Shown here piece after piece: positions 28,388 through 37,998 of a stretch of 64,000 bases of DNA. The notes beneath the pieces were generated by a model. It saw only the letters and a program-made list of their open reading frames with translations. It was not told where the DNA came from and ran no database searches. This DNA comes from Inhella inkyongensis. GTDB taxonomy: Bacteria > Pseudomonadota > Gammaproteobacteria > Burkholderiales > Burkholderiaceae_C. How positions within the stretch are numbered: position 1 is the first letter of the stretch; each line of letters opens with the position of its first letter. The stretch lies in NCBI RefSeq assembly GCF_005952805.1, contig NZ_CP040709.1, positions 186,001 to 250,000 on the forward strand, given 5' to 3'. Made by a program: the position numbers and the translations under genes.

Positions 28388-29302
28388 ATGAATCGCACCG
28401 CGCATGAACCCATGGAACTGACGATCGGCCCCCTGCTGTACTGGTGGCCACGCGCCGCCGTGTTCGATTTCTATGCCCAGCTGGCCGATGCGCCGGTGCA
28501 GGGCATCGTGCTGGGCGAACAGGTCTGTTCGCGTCGCAACGAGATCCGCTTCGAGGACTGGCTGGCGCTGGCGCGCGAACTGCGCGCCGCCGGCAAGGAT
28601 GTGCGCCTGGCCACCCTGGCCCTGGTGATGAGCGAGGCCGAGCTGCGCACCTTGCGCCGCGTCTGCGAACAGGACGAGTTCGCGGTCGAGGCCGGCGACA
28701 CCGCGGCCCTGCAGGTACTGGCGCGTGCCGGCCGCCGCCCGCATACGCTGGGCCCGCATCTGAACATCTACAACGCCGAGGCGCTGCAGGAACACGCACG
28801 CTTCGGCGCCGACCGCTGGGTCGCACCGGTGGAACTTTCGCTGGACGCGGTGGGCCGCATCAATCCGGCGCCGAGCTCGATCGCCACCGAGGTCTGGGGC
28901 TTCGGCCGCCTGCCGCTGGCCTTTTCGGCGCGCTGCTTCACTGCCCGCCACCACCGGCTGCAGAAGGATGACTGCCAGTTCCGTTGCCGTGACGACGCCG
29001 ACGGCCTGCTGCTCAGGAGTGGCGAGGGCGCCGAGTTCCTGGCGCTCAACGGCGTCCAGACCCAGAGCGCCGCGCTGCAGTGCCTGATCGCCCAGGGCGC
29101 GGCGCTGTGTGCAGCGGGTGTCAACCGGCTGCGCCTGTCGCCCTGCGCCCAGGGCTTCGACGCCGTCATCGCCCAATTCGACGCGGTGTTCGGCCACGCC
29201 GCGGACGGCCAGGAGGCGCTGGCGGCACTGCGCCGCCTGCCGCTGCCCGGCACGCTGGTGGATGGATTTGCCCGGCGCGCGCCGGGCCTGGAGGCCGCAT
29301 GA
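28388..29302 (+). CDS. ubiV: UbiV, anaerobic ubiquinone hydroxylase component (second copy)
   Basis: 304 residues. Opening ELTIGPLLYWWPRAAVFDFY and GEQVCSRRNE carry the first cluster cysteine; SARCFTARHH and CQFRC give the other three. The start at 28388 is preceded by GGAGGGG at about 28371; the ATG at 28412 is an alternative nearer the E. coli start. Much of its C-terminal half is identical to the first copy at 1-623. Overlaps ubiT by four bases. Confidence 0.94.
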   Translation: MNRTAHEPMELTIGPLLYWWPRAAVFDFYAQLADAPVQGIVLGEQVCSRRNEIRFEDWLALARELRAAGKDVRLATLALVMSEAELRTLRRVCEQDEFAVEAGDTAALQVLARAGRRPHTLGPHLNIYNAEALQEHARFGADRWVAPVELSLDAVGRINPAPSSIATEVWGFGRLPLAFSARCFTARHHRLQKDDCQFRCRDDADGLLLRSGEGAEFLALNGVQTQSAALQCLIAQGAALCAAGVNRLRLSPCAQGFDAVIAQFDAVFGHAADGQEALAALRRLPLPGTLVDGFARRAPGLEAA

Positions 29303-29733
29303 CAACACTGAATCTGCCCAGCCTGCCGCCGCATTGGCGTGCGCGCGTGGCCCGCCTGCCAAGCACGCCGCCGTCCTGGCTGCTGGCGCGCCTGCTCGAC
29401 CGCCTGCTGCTGCCGCGCCTGGATGCCGGCCAGCGCGGCGCACTGCAGGGCCAGGTCGTCGAGATCGAGCTGCTGGAGCTCGGCGCCCGGGTGCGCCTGC
29501 GCCTGGATGCGCGCGGCTTTGCAGCCGCCGGCGAACAGGGCCCGCCCCATCTGCGCCTGCGCGCCCGCGCCGACGCGCTATGGCGCCTGCTGCGCGGCGA
29601 GGACGACGCCGACCGCCTGTTCTTCGACGGCGCCCTGGCGATGGAGGGCGATACCGAGTACGGCCTGATCCTGAAGAACACCCTGGACGCCATCGGTCCG
29701 CTGTGGACGGGCCCGTCCTTCGGGCGCCCCTGA
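29299..29733 (+). CDS. ubiT: UbiT SCP2-domain protein (second copy)
   Basis: 144 residues, single SCP2 lipid-binding domain. Conserved block RADALWRLLRGEDDADRLFF and MEGDTEYGLILKNTLDAIGP. Accessory protein of UbiU-UbiV. A palindrome GGACGGGCCCGTCC at 29705-29718 overlaps its 3' end, and it converges on the reverse-strand gene ending at 29740, so the palindrome could limit read-through. Confidence 0.93.
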   Translation: MTTLNLPSLPPHWRARVARLPSTPPSWLLARLLDRLLLPRLDAGQRGALQGQVVEIELLELGARVRLRLDARGFAAAGEQGPPHLRLRARADALWRLLRGEDDADRLFFDGALAMEGDTEYGLILKNTLDAIGPLWTGPSFGRP

Positions 29734-29739
29734 GGCCGG

Positions 29740-30111
29740 TCAGGCCACGCCCAGCAGCGCCCGGCAGTGCTGCAGCAATTCCTCGGCCTGGGCCGGGTCG
29801 AAGTCCTGGTGCTGGAGCTTGCGCACGCCCAGTTCATGCAGTCCCAGCGTCAGGCTGGGCCGCACCTCGACCTGCAGCAGGCTGGCCTGCACGCAGGCCA
29901 GCGCACAGCCGTCGATGGCCAGGATGGCGCGCCCCGTCTGTGCCGCCCGCTGCGCCGTGCGCACCAACGGTTTGACCCCGCCGCCGACACCGGCGATGCA
30001 GGACATTTCCGCGTCGCCCGCGCGGTCCAGCCGCACCGCCAGATGGTTGGCCAGCTGCGCCGCGCTGGAACAGCCGGAGCAGGCATAGACCAGGGGCAGC
30101 GGCGTCTGCAT
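29740..30111 (-). CDS. Putative zinc-binding DGC-domain protein
   Basis: 123 residues. N-terminal YACSGCSSAAQLANHLAVRL and EMSCIAGVGGG are the signature of the DGC (putative zinc-binding) family; IDGCALACV supplies further cysteines. These proteins are common beside anaerobic respiration and selenium/molybdenum genes; biochemical role unknown. Last gene of a three-gene reverse-strand operon embedded in the nar block; start overlaps the upstream stop by one base. Longer in-frame versions lack the family and were not used. Confidence 0.8.
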   Translation of the reverse strand: MQTPLPLVYACSGCSSAAQLANHLAVRLDRAGDAEMSCIAGVGGGVKPLVRTAQRAAQTGRAILAIDGCALACVQASLLQVEVRPSLTLGLHELGVRKLQHQDFDPAQAEELLQHCRALLGVA

Positions 30112-30308
30112 CAGCGCGGCACCGGCGCGTCGGGCGCCAGGTCCTCGAAACCCGGGGCGCGGAACCACTCGGGGCCCATCAATTCGAGCGGATGCTGCGT
30201 GCGCTCGGCGCCATTGCCGCAGCGCAGATCGTCGGCCGGGCAATATTGATCGCATCCCCAGCACAGGCGCTCGGGATGCGCGGGTGCGACGGGGAAGCGC
30301 TTGCTCAC
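30111..30308 (-). CDS. Small DUF3079-type cysteine-rich protein
   Basis: 65 residues from GTG at 30308. KRFPVAPAHPERLCWGCDQY, then CPADDLRCGNGAERTQHP and ELMGPEWF match the DUF3079 family, whose four cysteines (CxxC...C...C) look metal-binding. Function unknown. The frame is open further upstream but this start fits the family length. Middle gene of the reverse-strand trio. Confidence 0.8.
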   Translation of the reverse strand: MSKRFPVAPAHPERLCWGCDQYCPADDLRCGNGAERTQHPLELMGPEWFRAPGFEDLAPDAPVPR

Positions 30309-30328
30309 GGACGGCCCGGCCCGCGCGC

Positions 30329-30724
30329 TCAGACGCTCAGACGCACCGCGTTGCCGGCGCCATCGAAAGGAATCAGGCCCTCCAGCTCGCCGGTCTCGAT
30401 GCGCCGCAGCATCAGGTCCAGCAGGCGCTGCACCTCGGCGGCGTCGCTGCGCCCGGACAAGGCCGCGGCAAACAGCAGGGTCCAGGGGGGGCCGGCCGCG
30501 GCGGCCTCGCGCCGCAGCGCGGCAAAGTCGGCCAGCTCGGCCGGTGCCTTGTCCACGCACATCAGCGGGCGCAGCACGCCGCCCTCACCCGCCGCATGCG
30601 CTGCCCGCTGGGCGGGGCTGGCATCGGGCTCGCACTCGGCGGCGGCAAACACCAGCAGCAGGCGCTGCGGCTCGGTCTGGGCCCGGGCGGCCGCCAACAG
30701 GTCGTCGAAACAGGCAATGTCCAT
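30329..30724 (-). CDS. Conserved hypothetical protein (MDIACFDDLL family)
   Basis: 131 residues, soluble. Relatives in Burkholderiales share FDDLL near the N-terminus, EPQRLLLVFAAAE, GEGGVLRPLMCVDK and a C-terminal IPFDGAG. They are often labelled ribonucleotide reductase alpha subunit in databases, but nothing here supports that: it is far too short and lacks the catalytic motifs. First gene of the reverse trio, 20 bases before the DUF3079 gene; a shared promoter probably lies in 30725-30865, divergent from moaA. Confidence 0.7.
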   Translation of the reverse strand: MDIACFDDLLAAARAQTEPQRLLLVFAAAECEPDASPAQRAAHAAGEGGVLRPLMCVDKAPAELADFAALRREAAAAGPPWTLLFAAALSGRSDAAEVQRLLDLMLRRIETGELEGLIPFDGAGNAVRLSV

Positions 30725-30865
30725 GGCCGCAGCGTAGCGGCCCGGATCGCCCCACCGCAGCGCAGGCGAACGAGGCCGGGATAGGCCGAAAGGACTAGGG
30801 CCGGCGAACCACCCTCCTGCCACGGCGCAATGGGCAGGGCCCGCGCGGCTGCGAAGAATCGACGC

Positions 30866-31981
30866 ATGCGCCAGTCCGTGGTCCCGATGCTCTGGATTCC
30901 CGCCCCCCGCGCCGCGGGCGGGTCGGCCGCGCATGCCGACGCGGCGGCCACCACGCCACTGCGCGACCGCCGCCAGCGCGCCTGGCGCGACCTGCGCATC
31001 TCGCTGACCGATCGCTGCAATTTCCGCTGCGACTACTGCATGCCGCGCAGCCGCTTCGGGCCCGGGCACCGCTTCCTGCCCCAGGCGCGGCTGCTGAGCT
31101 TCGAGGAAATCTCCCAGGTCGCGCAGCAAGCCCTGCAGCTCGGCGTGCGCACCCTGCGCCTGACCGGCGGCGAGCCGCTGCTGCGCCGCGATCTGCCCCT
31201 GCTGGTGCGCCAGCTGGCCGCACTGCGCACGCCCGAGGGCGAGGCGCCCGATCTGGCGCTCACCACCAATGGCAGCCTGCTGGCTGAGCAGGCCGCGGTC
31301 CTGCGCGCGGCCGGCCTGCAGCGCCTGACCGTCAGCCTGGACGCGCTGGACGCCGCGCTGTTCGCACGCATGAATGGGGTCGGCTTTGCGGTCACGCAGG
31401 TGCTGCGCGGGCTGGAGGCGGCACAGGCGGCCGGCTTTGAACGCATCAAGATCAATATGGTGGTGCGCCGCGGCGTCAACGACGCCGAGGCGCTGCCGCT
31501 GGCCGCGCATTTCCGCGCCAGCGGCATGGTGCTGCGCTTCATCGAATTCATGGACACGGGCTGCGACAGTGCCTGGCGCCCCGACGAGGTGCTGCCCAGC
31601 GCCGAGTTGCGCGCACGCCTGGCCGCGCGCTGGCCGCTGCGCCCGCTGGCCGCCAGCCGTGGCGGCGAGACCGCCGAGCGTTGGGCCTATGCCGATGGCG
31701 CCGGCGAAGTCGGCTTCATCAGCAGCGTCAGCCAGGCCTTCTGCGGCGACTGCACGCGCGCCCGCCTGACCGCCGACGGGCGCCTCTTCACCTGCCTGTT
31801 CGGCAGCCAGGGTCATGACTTGCGTCCGCTGCTGCGCGGCACCACCGGCCACCCGGCGGCCCTGCGCGAGACCCTGGCCAGCATCTGGCGCCAGCGCGGT
31901 GACGCCTATTCCGAGCAACGCGAGCAGTTGCGCGGGCAGGCCCTGCACGCGCGTGCCGAGATGCACGAGCTAGGCGGATGA
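30866..31981 (+). CDS. moaA: GTP 3',8-cyclase, molybdenum cofactor biosynthesis
   Basis: 371 residues from ATG 30866 (30830 and 30887 are alternatives). Radical-SAM enzyme of the first Moco step, required to supply NarG. N-terminal cluster motif CNFRCDYC, LTGGEPLLR, and the C-terminal second cluster (CGDCTRARLTADGRLFTC). The protein ends in the two glycines (HELGG) needed for activity in the family. No other moa gene is nearby, so this is a nar-linked copy. Overlaps the next gene by four bases. Confidence 0.93.
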   Translation: MRQSVVPMLWIPAPRAAGGSAAHADAAATTPLRDRRQRAWRDLRISLTDRCNFRCDYCMPRSRFGPGHRFLPQARLLSFEEISQVAQQALQLGVRTLRLTGGEPLLRRDLPLLVRQLAALRTPEGEAPDLALTTNGSLLAEQAAVLRAAGLQRLTVSLDALDAALFARMNGVGFAVTQVLRGLEAAQAAGFERIKINMVVRRGVNDAEALPLAAHFRASGMVLRFIEFMDTGCDSAWRPDEVLPSAELRARLAARWPLRPLAASRGGETAERWAYADGAGEVGFISSVSQAFCGDCTRARLTADGRLFTCLFGSQGHDLRPLLRGTTGHPAALRETLASIWRQRGDAYSEQREQLRGQALHARAEMHELGG

Positions 31982-32937
31982 ACAGCGCCTCGCTCCTGCA
32001 CCCGGCCGCCGGCGCACGCCCCGCCCTGGCCGTGGCCGCGCCCCCCAGCTGCTGCGCCGGCCTGCTGCAGACCGTGCTGCACGGTTGGCGCGACCGCTTC
32101 CCGCTGCACAGCTCCCCCTTCTACGTGATGAGCACCCGCAGCGGCGCGACGCCGCGCGAACTGCTGGCCGTCTGCGAGCGCCTGCAGCGCAACGGCTCGC
32201 TGCAGCCGATCCGGGCGCAATGGGGGCCGCACCTGCGCCGTGCGCGCTGGCGTCTGGGCTTCGCCGGGGCCGCCGCGCGGGCACCGGGTCTGCTCGCCGC
32301 GCTGGCAGCGCTGCCGGGTTGTTTGCGTATCGAGCATGGGAGCGCGGACGCGCCGATCTGGGCCGAGCTCGAGGCCCTGGACGAGGCCGGCCTGCGGCGC
32401 CAGCTGGCGGCGCTGCCCGAGCCGCCCACGCACCAACTGCTGTGGCAGGAGACGCCGGGCGCCGCCAGCGACGGCCCGCATGCGGACCTGGCACTGGCCG
32501 CCCTGGTGGAGCGCGGGCTGCCGCTGTGCGCCGGCCCCTATGAGCGCGCCGCCCAGCAACTGGGCCGCAGCGAACGGCAGTTGCTGAGCACGCTGCGCGC
32601 CTGGCAACGCGACGGCGAACTCGCGGCCATGACCCTGGCCCCCACGGCCACGCGCAGCAGCGGCTTCGGCATGCTGGCCCTGTGGCAGTCCTTCACGCCG
32701 AGTCTCGAGGCCTGCGCCACGCTGCGCGCCCAGCCCGGTCTGCAGCGCCTGCTGATCAGCGAAGCGCCCCCGGCCTGGCCCTGGCGCTTCGGCCTGGTCC
32801 TGGAGGCCGCCGAGGCGCTGGCCTCGCAGCAGCTCGGCAGCCTGCTGATGCAGGCCGGCATCACGGCAGCGCCCGAGCTGCGGATGGCGCTGCGCATAGA
32901 AAGGCCGCGCGATGCGGCCCTGTTGTTTGCGGTCTGA
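31978..32937 (+). CDS. Two-domain AsnC-like protein resembling NirD/NirL, probably degenerate
   Basis: 319 residues with two tandem modules that follow the NirD/NirL siroheme-decarboxylase pattern. Module 1 (about 25-150): GWRDRFPLHSSPFYVM, then a winged-helix-like LLAVCERLQRNGSLQPI. Module 2 (about 165-290): ALVERGLPLCAGPYERAAQQ and LLSTLRAWQRDGELAAM, then GFGMLALWQS. Authentic enzymes have RFG after the helix and a YRR motif near each module's end; here those read PIRAQ, AAMTL, IEHGS and ISEAP. It is therefore probably not a working decarboxylase. Co-translated with moaA; a regulatory or cofactor-binding role is conceivable. Confidence 0.55.
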   Translation: MNSASLLHPAAGARPALAVAAPPSCCAGLLQTVLHGWRDRFPLHSSPFYVMSTRSGATPRELLAVCERLQRNGSLQPIRAQWGPHLRRARWRLGFAGAAARAPGLLAALAALPGCLRIEHGSADAPIWAELEALDEAGLRRQLAALPEPPTHQLLWQETPGAASDGPHADLALAALVERGLPLCAGPYERAAQQLGRSERQLLSTLRAWQRDGELAAMTLAPTATRSSGFGMLALWQSFTPSLEACATLRAQPGLQRLLISEAPPAWPWRFGLVLEAAEALASQQLGSLLMQAGITAAPELRMALRIERPRDAALLFAV

Positions 32938-32989
32938 GGCCCAGGGCCACGCCGCATCCCCCCTGAACCCACACCAAACCCCTCACACC

Positions 32990-33646
32990 ATGCCATCCCA
33001 ATCCCTGCTGGAGCGTCCCCTGGGCGAACTGGCGCGCCAGCTGCCCGGCGCCATTGCGGTCTTCCATGCCCATGCGCTGGATTTCTGCTGCGGCGGCAAA
33101 CAATCCCTGGGCCAGGCCCTGGCCGCCCGTCCGGCGGACAGCGCCGCCGTCCTGGCCGCGCTGGAGCAACTGCTGCGGCCGGCCGCGGCGGAACCCGATT
33201 GGCGCGCCGCGCCGGCCGGCGCCCTCATCGAACACCTGCTGAGCCGCTATCACGCACGGCACCGCGAGCAACTGCCCGAGCTGATTCGCCTGGCCGCACG
33301 GGTCGAGGCCGTGCACGGCGACCGGGCCGAGTGCCCGCACGGCCTGGCCGCGCATCTGCGACAGATGCAGGCCGAGCTGGAGAGCCATATGCAAAAGGAG
33401 GAACAGATCCTCTTTCCGCTGCTGGCTCAGGGCTTGCCGGCCGCCGCGCTGCCGCCGGTCGCCGTGATGCGCCACGAACATGAGCAGCATGGACTGGCGC
33501 TGGCCCGGATGATGGAACTGGCGCACCAGCTGGAGCAGCCTCAGGGGGCCTGCAACACCTGGCGCGCGCTGCTGGCGGGCCTGCACAGCCTGCATCAGGA
33601 CCTGCTGGAGCACATCCGGCTCGAGAACGAGATCCTGTTCGCCTGA
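32990..33646 (+). CDS. ric: Iron-sulfur cluster repair di-iron protein (Ric/YtfE/ScdA)
   Basis: 218 residues. N-terminal ScdA domain with HAHALDFCCGG, then a hemerythrin-like four-helix domain whose di-iron ligands appear in RYHARHREQL, HMQKEEQILFP, MRHEHEQHG and HIRLENEILF. Repairs Fe-S clusters damaged by nitric oxide or peroxide. ATG at 32990 chosen because the ScdA domain begins right after it; no clear ribosome-binding site. Last forward gene of the nar block, converging on katG seven bases away. Confidence 0.93.
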   Translation: MPSQSLLERPLGELARQLPGAIAVFHAHALDFCCGGKQSLGQALAARPADSAAVLAALEQLLRPAAAEPDWRAAPAGALIEHLLSRYHARHREQLPELIRLAARVEAVHGDRAECPHGLAAHLRQMQAELESHMQKEEQILFPLLAQGLPAAALPPVAVMRHEHEQHGLALARMMELAHQLEQPQGACNTWRALLAGLHSLHQDLLEHIRLENEILFA

Positions 33647-33652
33647 TCGGAC

Positions 33653-35866
<2,214 letters not shown>

Positions 35867-36031
35867 TCACTCCGAGGGTTGGAATGAGGCGAACTCTATG
35901 GATCTATGGTGACCAATAGTTTTAATTGTGGCAATGGCGGCGATAGCAACAGGATTCAGGCCTTGGCGACGGACGAAGTGAGCCAAACGACACCGGGCCT
36001 GCCCAGGATGATGGCTATCAGTGCTGAGGTT

Positions 36032-36586
36032 TCACTGAGCAGCCAGATAGCTGGCCGCTTCGGCGAGCACCGGTCGACTTCCGTCTTTGTACACAGCCAA
36101 CTTCCGAATGAAGCGATTCAATTTGTTGGAGGCCGCCTGAACGGCCGACCAGTTCCAGGTCGAAACCGGCCCCAATTCCGGATAGGTCGATTCCCATGAA
36201 AGGGCCCGGGCCACCGAATTGTGATTCGTATGGGAGGCCACAAGGCCTTTGGGCCCGATCCCCCCCAATTGCAATTGAATCAGTCCCCAACCATTTGCAC
36301 GGTAACGAAACGCCTTGCCGTTGCAGGCGCGCGGATTCAGTGCGAAACGTTCGATGGTAATGGGGCCCGATCCCTCAACATGTAGTTGTAGCAGCACAGA
36401 CGAGCCTCTGCCACGACAGGCGCCGAGAGAATATGCATTCGCCAGCTCCAACGTACTGTTGAATACGCGGAGCTCCTCCTCGGGCCGGGAGTAGGCTTCA
36501 TAGACCGTGAATACCCCCGTTTCGAAGACAAAGTCGAGAACGGCCTCAAGGTCATTCTGGGTTGCAAAGAAGTCGCAGTTTGGCAC
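36032..36586 (-). CDS. Hypothetical protein of unknown family
   Basis: 184 residues from a GTG start (MPNCDFFATQNDLEAVLDF). Soluble; no signal peptide or TM helix. Alternating beta-rich pattern with several aromatic residues and a C-terminal helical stretch (NKLNRFIRKLAVYKDG). I recognise the opening as common to scattered proteobacterial hypotheticals but cannot assign a function. Codon usage is less GC-biased than the neighbours, like the gene-cassette region to its right, but no attC follows it. Confidence 0.65.
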   Translation of the reverse strand: MPNCDFFATQNDLEAVLDFVFETGVFTVYEAYSRPEEELRVFNSTLELANAYSLGACRGRGSSVLLQLHVEGSGPITIERFALNPRACNGKAFRYRANGWGLIQLQLGGIGPKGLVASHTNHNSVARALSWESTYPELGPVSTWNWSAVQAASNKLNRFIRKLAVYKDGSRPVLAEAASYLAAQ

Positions 36587-36833
36587 TTTGTGCGCTAAAG
36601 AGGCTATCGAACTATTGATCGGTAAGGGGCAAAAATTATCGATTGACTAACCACCTATGAAATTCATCAGGCAGGTACCGCAGTAGGACTTGAGGGTAAT
36701 CTGCAGGTTTCGAGGCAGGCGATGACGGCAGATGCCAAATATGGAATCCCGCCCACAGCGGCTGACGAGCCGCTGGCCGCAGTATTGCGGTCAGCGCTTC
36801 GATGAAAGGTGCGAAATAACTCGGGCAACTTGT

Positions 36834-36853
36834 AATCAACTACGCAGTTGATT
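36834..36853. repeat. Inverted repeat downstream of the 36873 gene
   Basis: AATCAACT-ACGC-AGTTGATT, a perfect 8-base stem and 4-base loop, 20 bases beyond the end of the reverse-strand gene. AT-rich stem without a T run; could be a weak terminator or a leftover recombination structure. The rest of 36587-36872 shows no gene I can support. Confidence 0.45.
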
Positions 36854-36872
36854 GTCAACCGTCAACTCGACG

Positions 36873-37508
36873 CTATCGGAGTCTGCGGCGTTCAATGCTG
36901 TGAACAATGCTCATACGATCAATGTCCTCGATCGACATGATGGGCGAATACATGAGATCCGTTGGGTCGGTCGTTCGCTGCCACCCTAGTTTCATTTCAC
37001 CAACGATGCGCATCAGCATTTTCTGTGCGCGGAGATTGATGACTTCGGCAGGCGCAACCGTCCCGTCCTTTTCATACACAAGCCGAGCCACCGACAGGAC
37101 CGAGGTTCTTGCCATGGGGCTGTGAAACGAGTATTGAAAGCGAAAGTTCTGTGCTCTTGAATTGATATCGCGATCGGTGAGGACAATGAAGTAGGTCCTG
37201 GCGTTCGTATCAGCAAGCTGCTTCGCCGCTTTCAGCCCAAACGGCAGGTAGTCATCGGCCGGGTACTGATTCGTTCCGGGAAACGGCTCATTCACGCCGG
37301 ACGGTATCAGCAATGACGACTTCACCCACTGTCCGGTTTCCTTCGTGAGGGCACGGGCGATGCTCGCCGCATACTGCTCAGGGAAGCCATCAGTCGGTAT
37401 CACATAAAGGCTAACCGCATCCACCGGACTGGAGGGCACAAAACGATCCGGTTGGCCCATTGCGATGGCGGGTAGCAATGTAAGGGTGAATAAGAAGCGG
37501 CGGTTCAT
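36873..37508 (-). CDS. Secreted protein with degenerate archaemetzincin-like C-terminus
   Basis: 211 residues. Signal peptide MNRRFLFTLTLLPAIAMG. VSLYVIPTDGFPE, YFIVLTDRDINSR and the MLMRIVGEMKLG...DPTDLMYSP...SIEDIDRM pattern follow the order seen in archaemetzincin-like zinc proteases (HExGHxxGxxH, DPxxxM, DxD). All zinc-binding histidines are missing, so catalysis is unlikely. The resemblance is judged by eye. Lies at the downstream end of the attC array; no recognisable attC follows it, so it may be the last, decayed cassette. Confidence 0.6.
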   Translation of the reverse strand: MNRRFLFTLTLLPAIAMGQPDRFVPSSPVDAVSLYVIPTDGFPEQYAASIARALTKETGQWVKSSLLIPSGVNEPFPGTNQYPADDYLPFGLKAAKQLADTNARTYFIVLTDRDINSRAQNFRFQYSFHSPMARTSVLSVARLVYEKDGTVAPAEVINLRAQKMLMRIVGEMKLGWQRTTDPTDLMYSPIMSIEDIDRMSIVHSIERRRLR

Positions 37509-37526
37509 CGGGCGGGGCTGAGTTAC

Positions 37527-37595
37527 TGTTGACGTTTTAATTCAGCCGACCGGCGAGCGCAGCTGGCCAGGGTCGGGTGGATTGAAAGGTTAGAC
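37527..37595 (-). other. attC site 1 (partly degenerate)
   Basis: Reverse strand begins GTCTAAC and contains CACCCGACC paired with GGTCGGCTGA around a short variable loop. The closing core reads GTCAACA instead of GTTRRRY, so recombination competence may be reduced. Lies downstream of the 37632-37913 gene. Confidence 0.7.
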
Positions 37596-37631
37596 GCCGA
37601 TGAAATATGGCACCCGATGGAGGAGCGAATA

Positions 37632-37913
37632 TCAATCATCATCGAGATCTGGACCATTATTTCCGCTTATTATCTGGTTTAGCCAGGATCCATCGGTAAT
37701 CGCTTGCGCCCGCTCTACATCGCGCAACTGCTTCGCAGCATAGAGGCCGACTAACGCGGCAATGGCCCCAATAGAGTATGAGGCCGTTCGCTCGAACCAT
37801 GCCGAGAAGTACCAACCGAGATCAATAAGGCAGATTGCAAGCACTGCTGCAGAAACGCCGAAGACAAGCTTCCAACGACGCTCAAACTGATCGAATTCTT
37901 CCCCGCTCATCAT
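37632..37913 (-). CDS. Small membrane protein, gene cassette
   Basis: 93 residues. Acidic N-terminus (MMSGEEFDQFERRWK), two TM helices (about 16-36, LVFGVSAAVLAICLIDLGWY, and about 46-62, YSIGAIAALVGLYAAK), then a polar acidic tail NGPDLDDD. Function unknown. Ribosome-binding-like AGGAGG just upstream (forward CCTCCT at 37922-37927). Followed by attC site 1. Confidence 0.65.
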   Translation of the reverse strand: MMSGEEFDQFERRWKLVFGVSAAVLAICLIDLGWYFSAWFERTASYSIGAIAALVGLYAAKQLRDVERAQAITDGSWLNQIISGNNGPDLDDD

Positions 37914-37940
37914 TGTGAAGACCTCCTTCTCTCACGATAC

Positions 37941-37998
37941 GTCTAACGTTGGAGTTCAGTCGACGCCGCAGGCGGTCGACCGCAGCGACTGGTTAGCC
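37941..37998 (-). other. attC site 2
   Basis: 58 bases. Reverse strand GGCTAAC ... AACGTTAGAC, with stem GGTCGAC / GTCGACT and the TGAACTCC spacer next to the right core. Both seven-base cores fit RYYYAAC / GTTRRRY. Overlaps the 3' end of the 37956-38510 gene. Confidence 0.9.

Noticed and set aside
27272-29302. Collagenase-like U32 peptidases
   Set aside because: The four-cysteine [4Fe-4S] pattern and the ubiT linkage identify UbiU/UbiV, not proteases.
30329-30724. Ribonucleotide reductase alpha subunit annotation
   Set aside because: The database-style name for this family has no support: 131 residues and no NrdA/J motifs.
35896-35919. CTAT, CTAT and ATAG half-sites upstream of katG, suggestive of OxyR
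   Set aside because: Central spacing is eight instead of seven bases and the outer half-sites do not fit, so OxyR control is plausible only from biology, not from this sequence.
36636-36839. 67-codon reverse ORF in the gap before the 36873 gene
   Set aside because: No ribosome-binding site, no attC, no recognisable composition; could be a remnant but cannot be supported.
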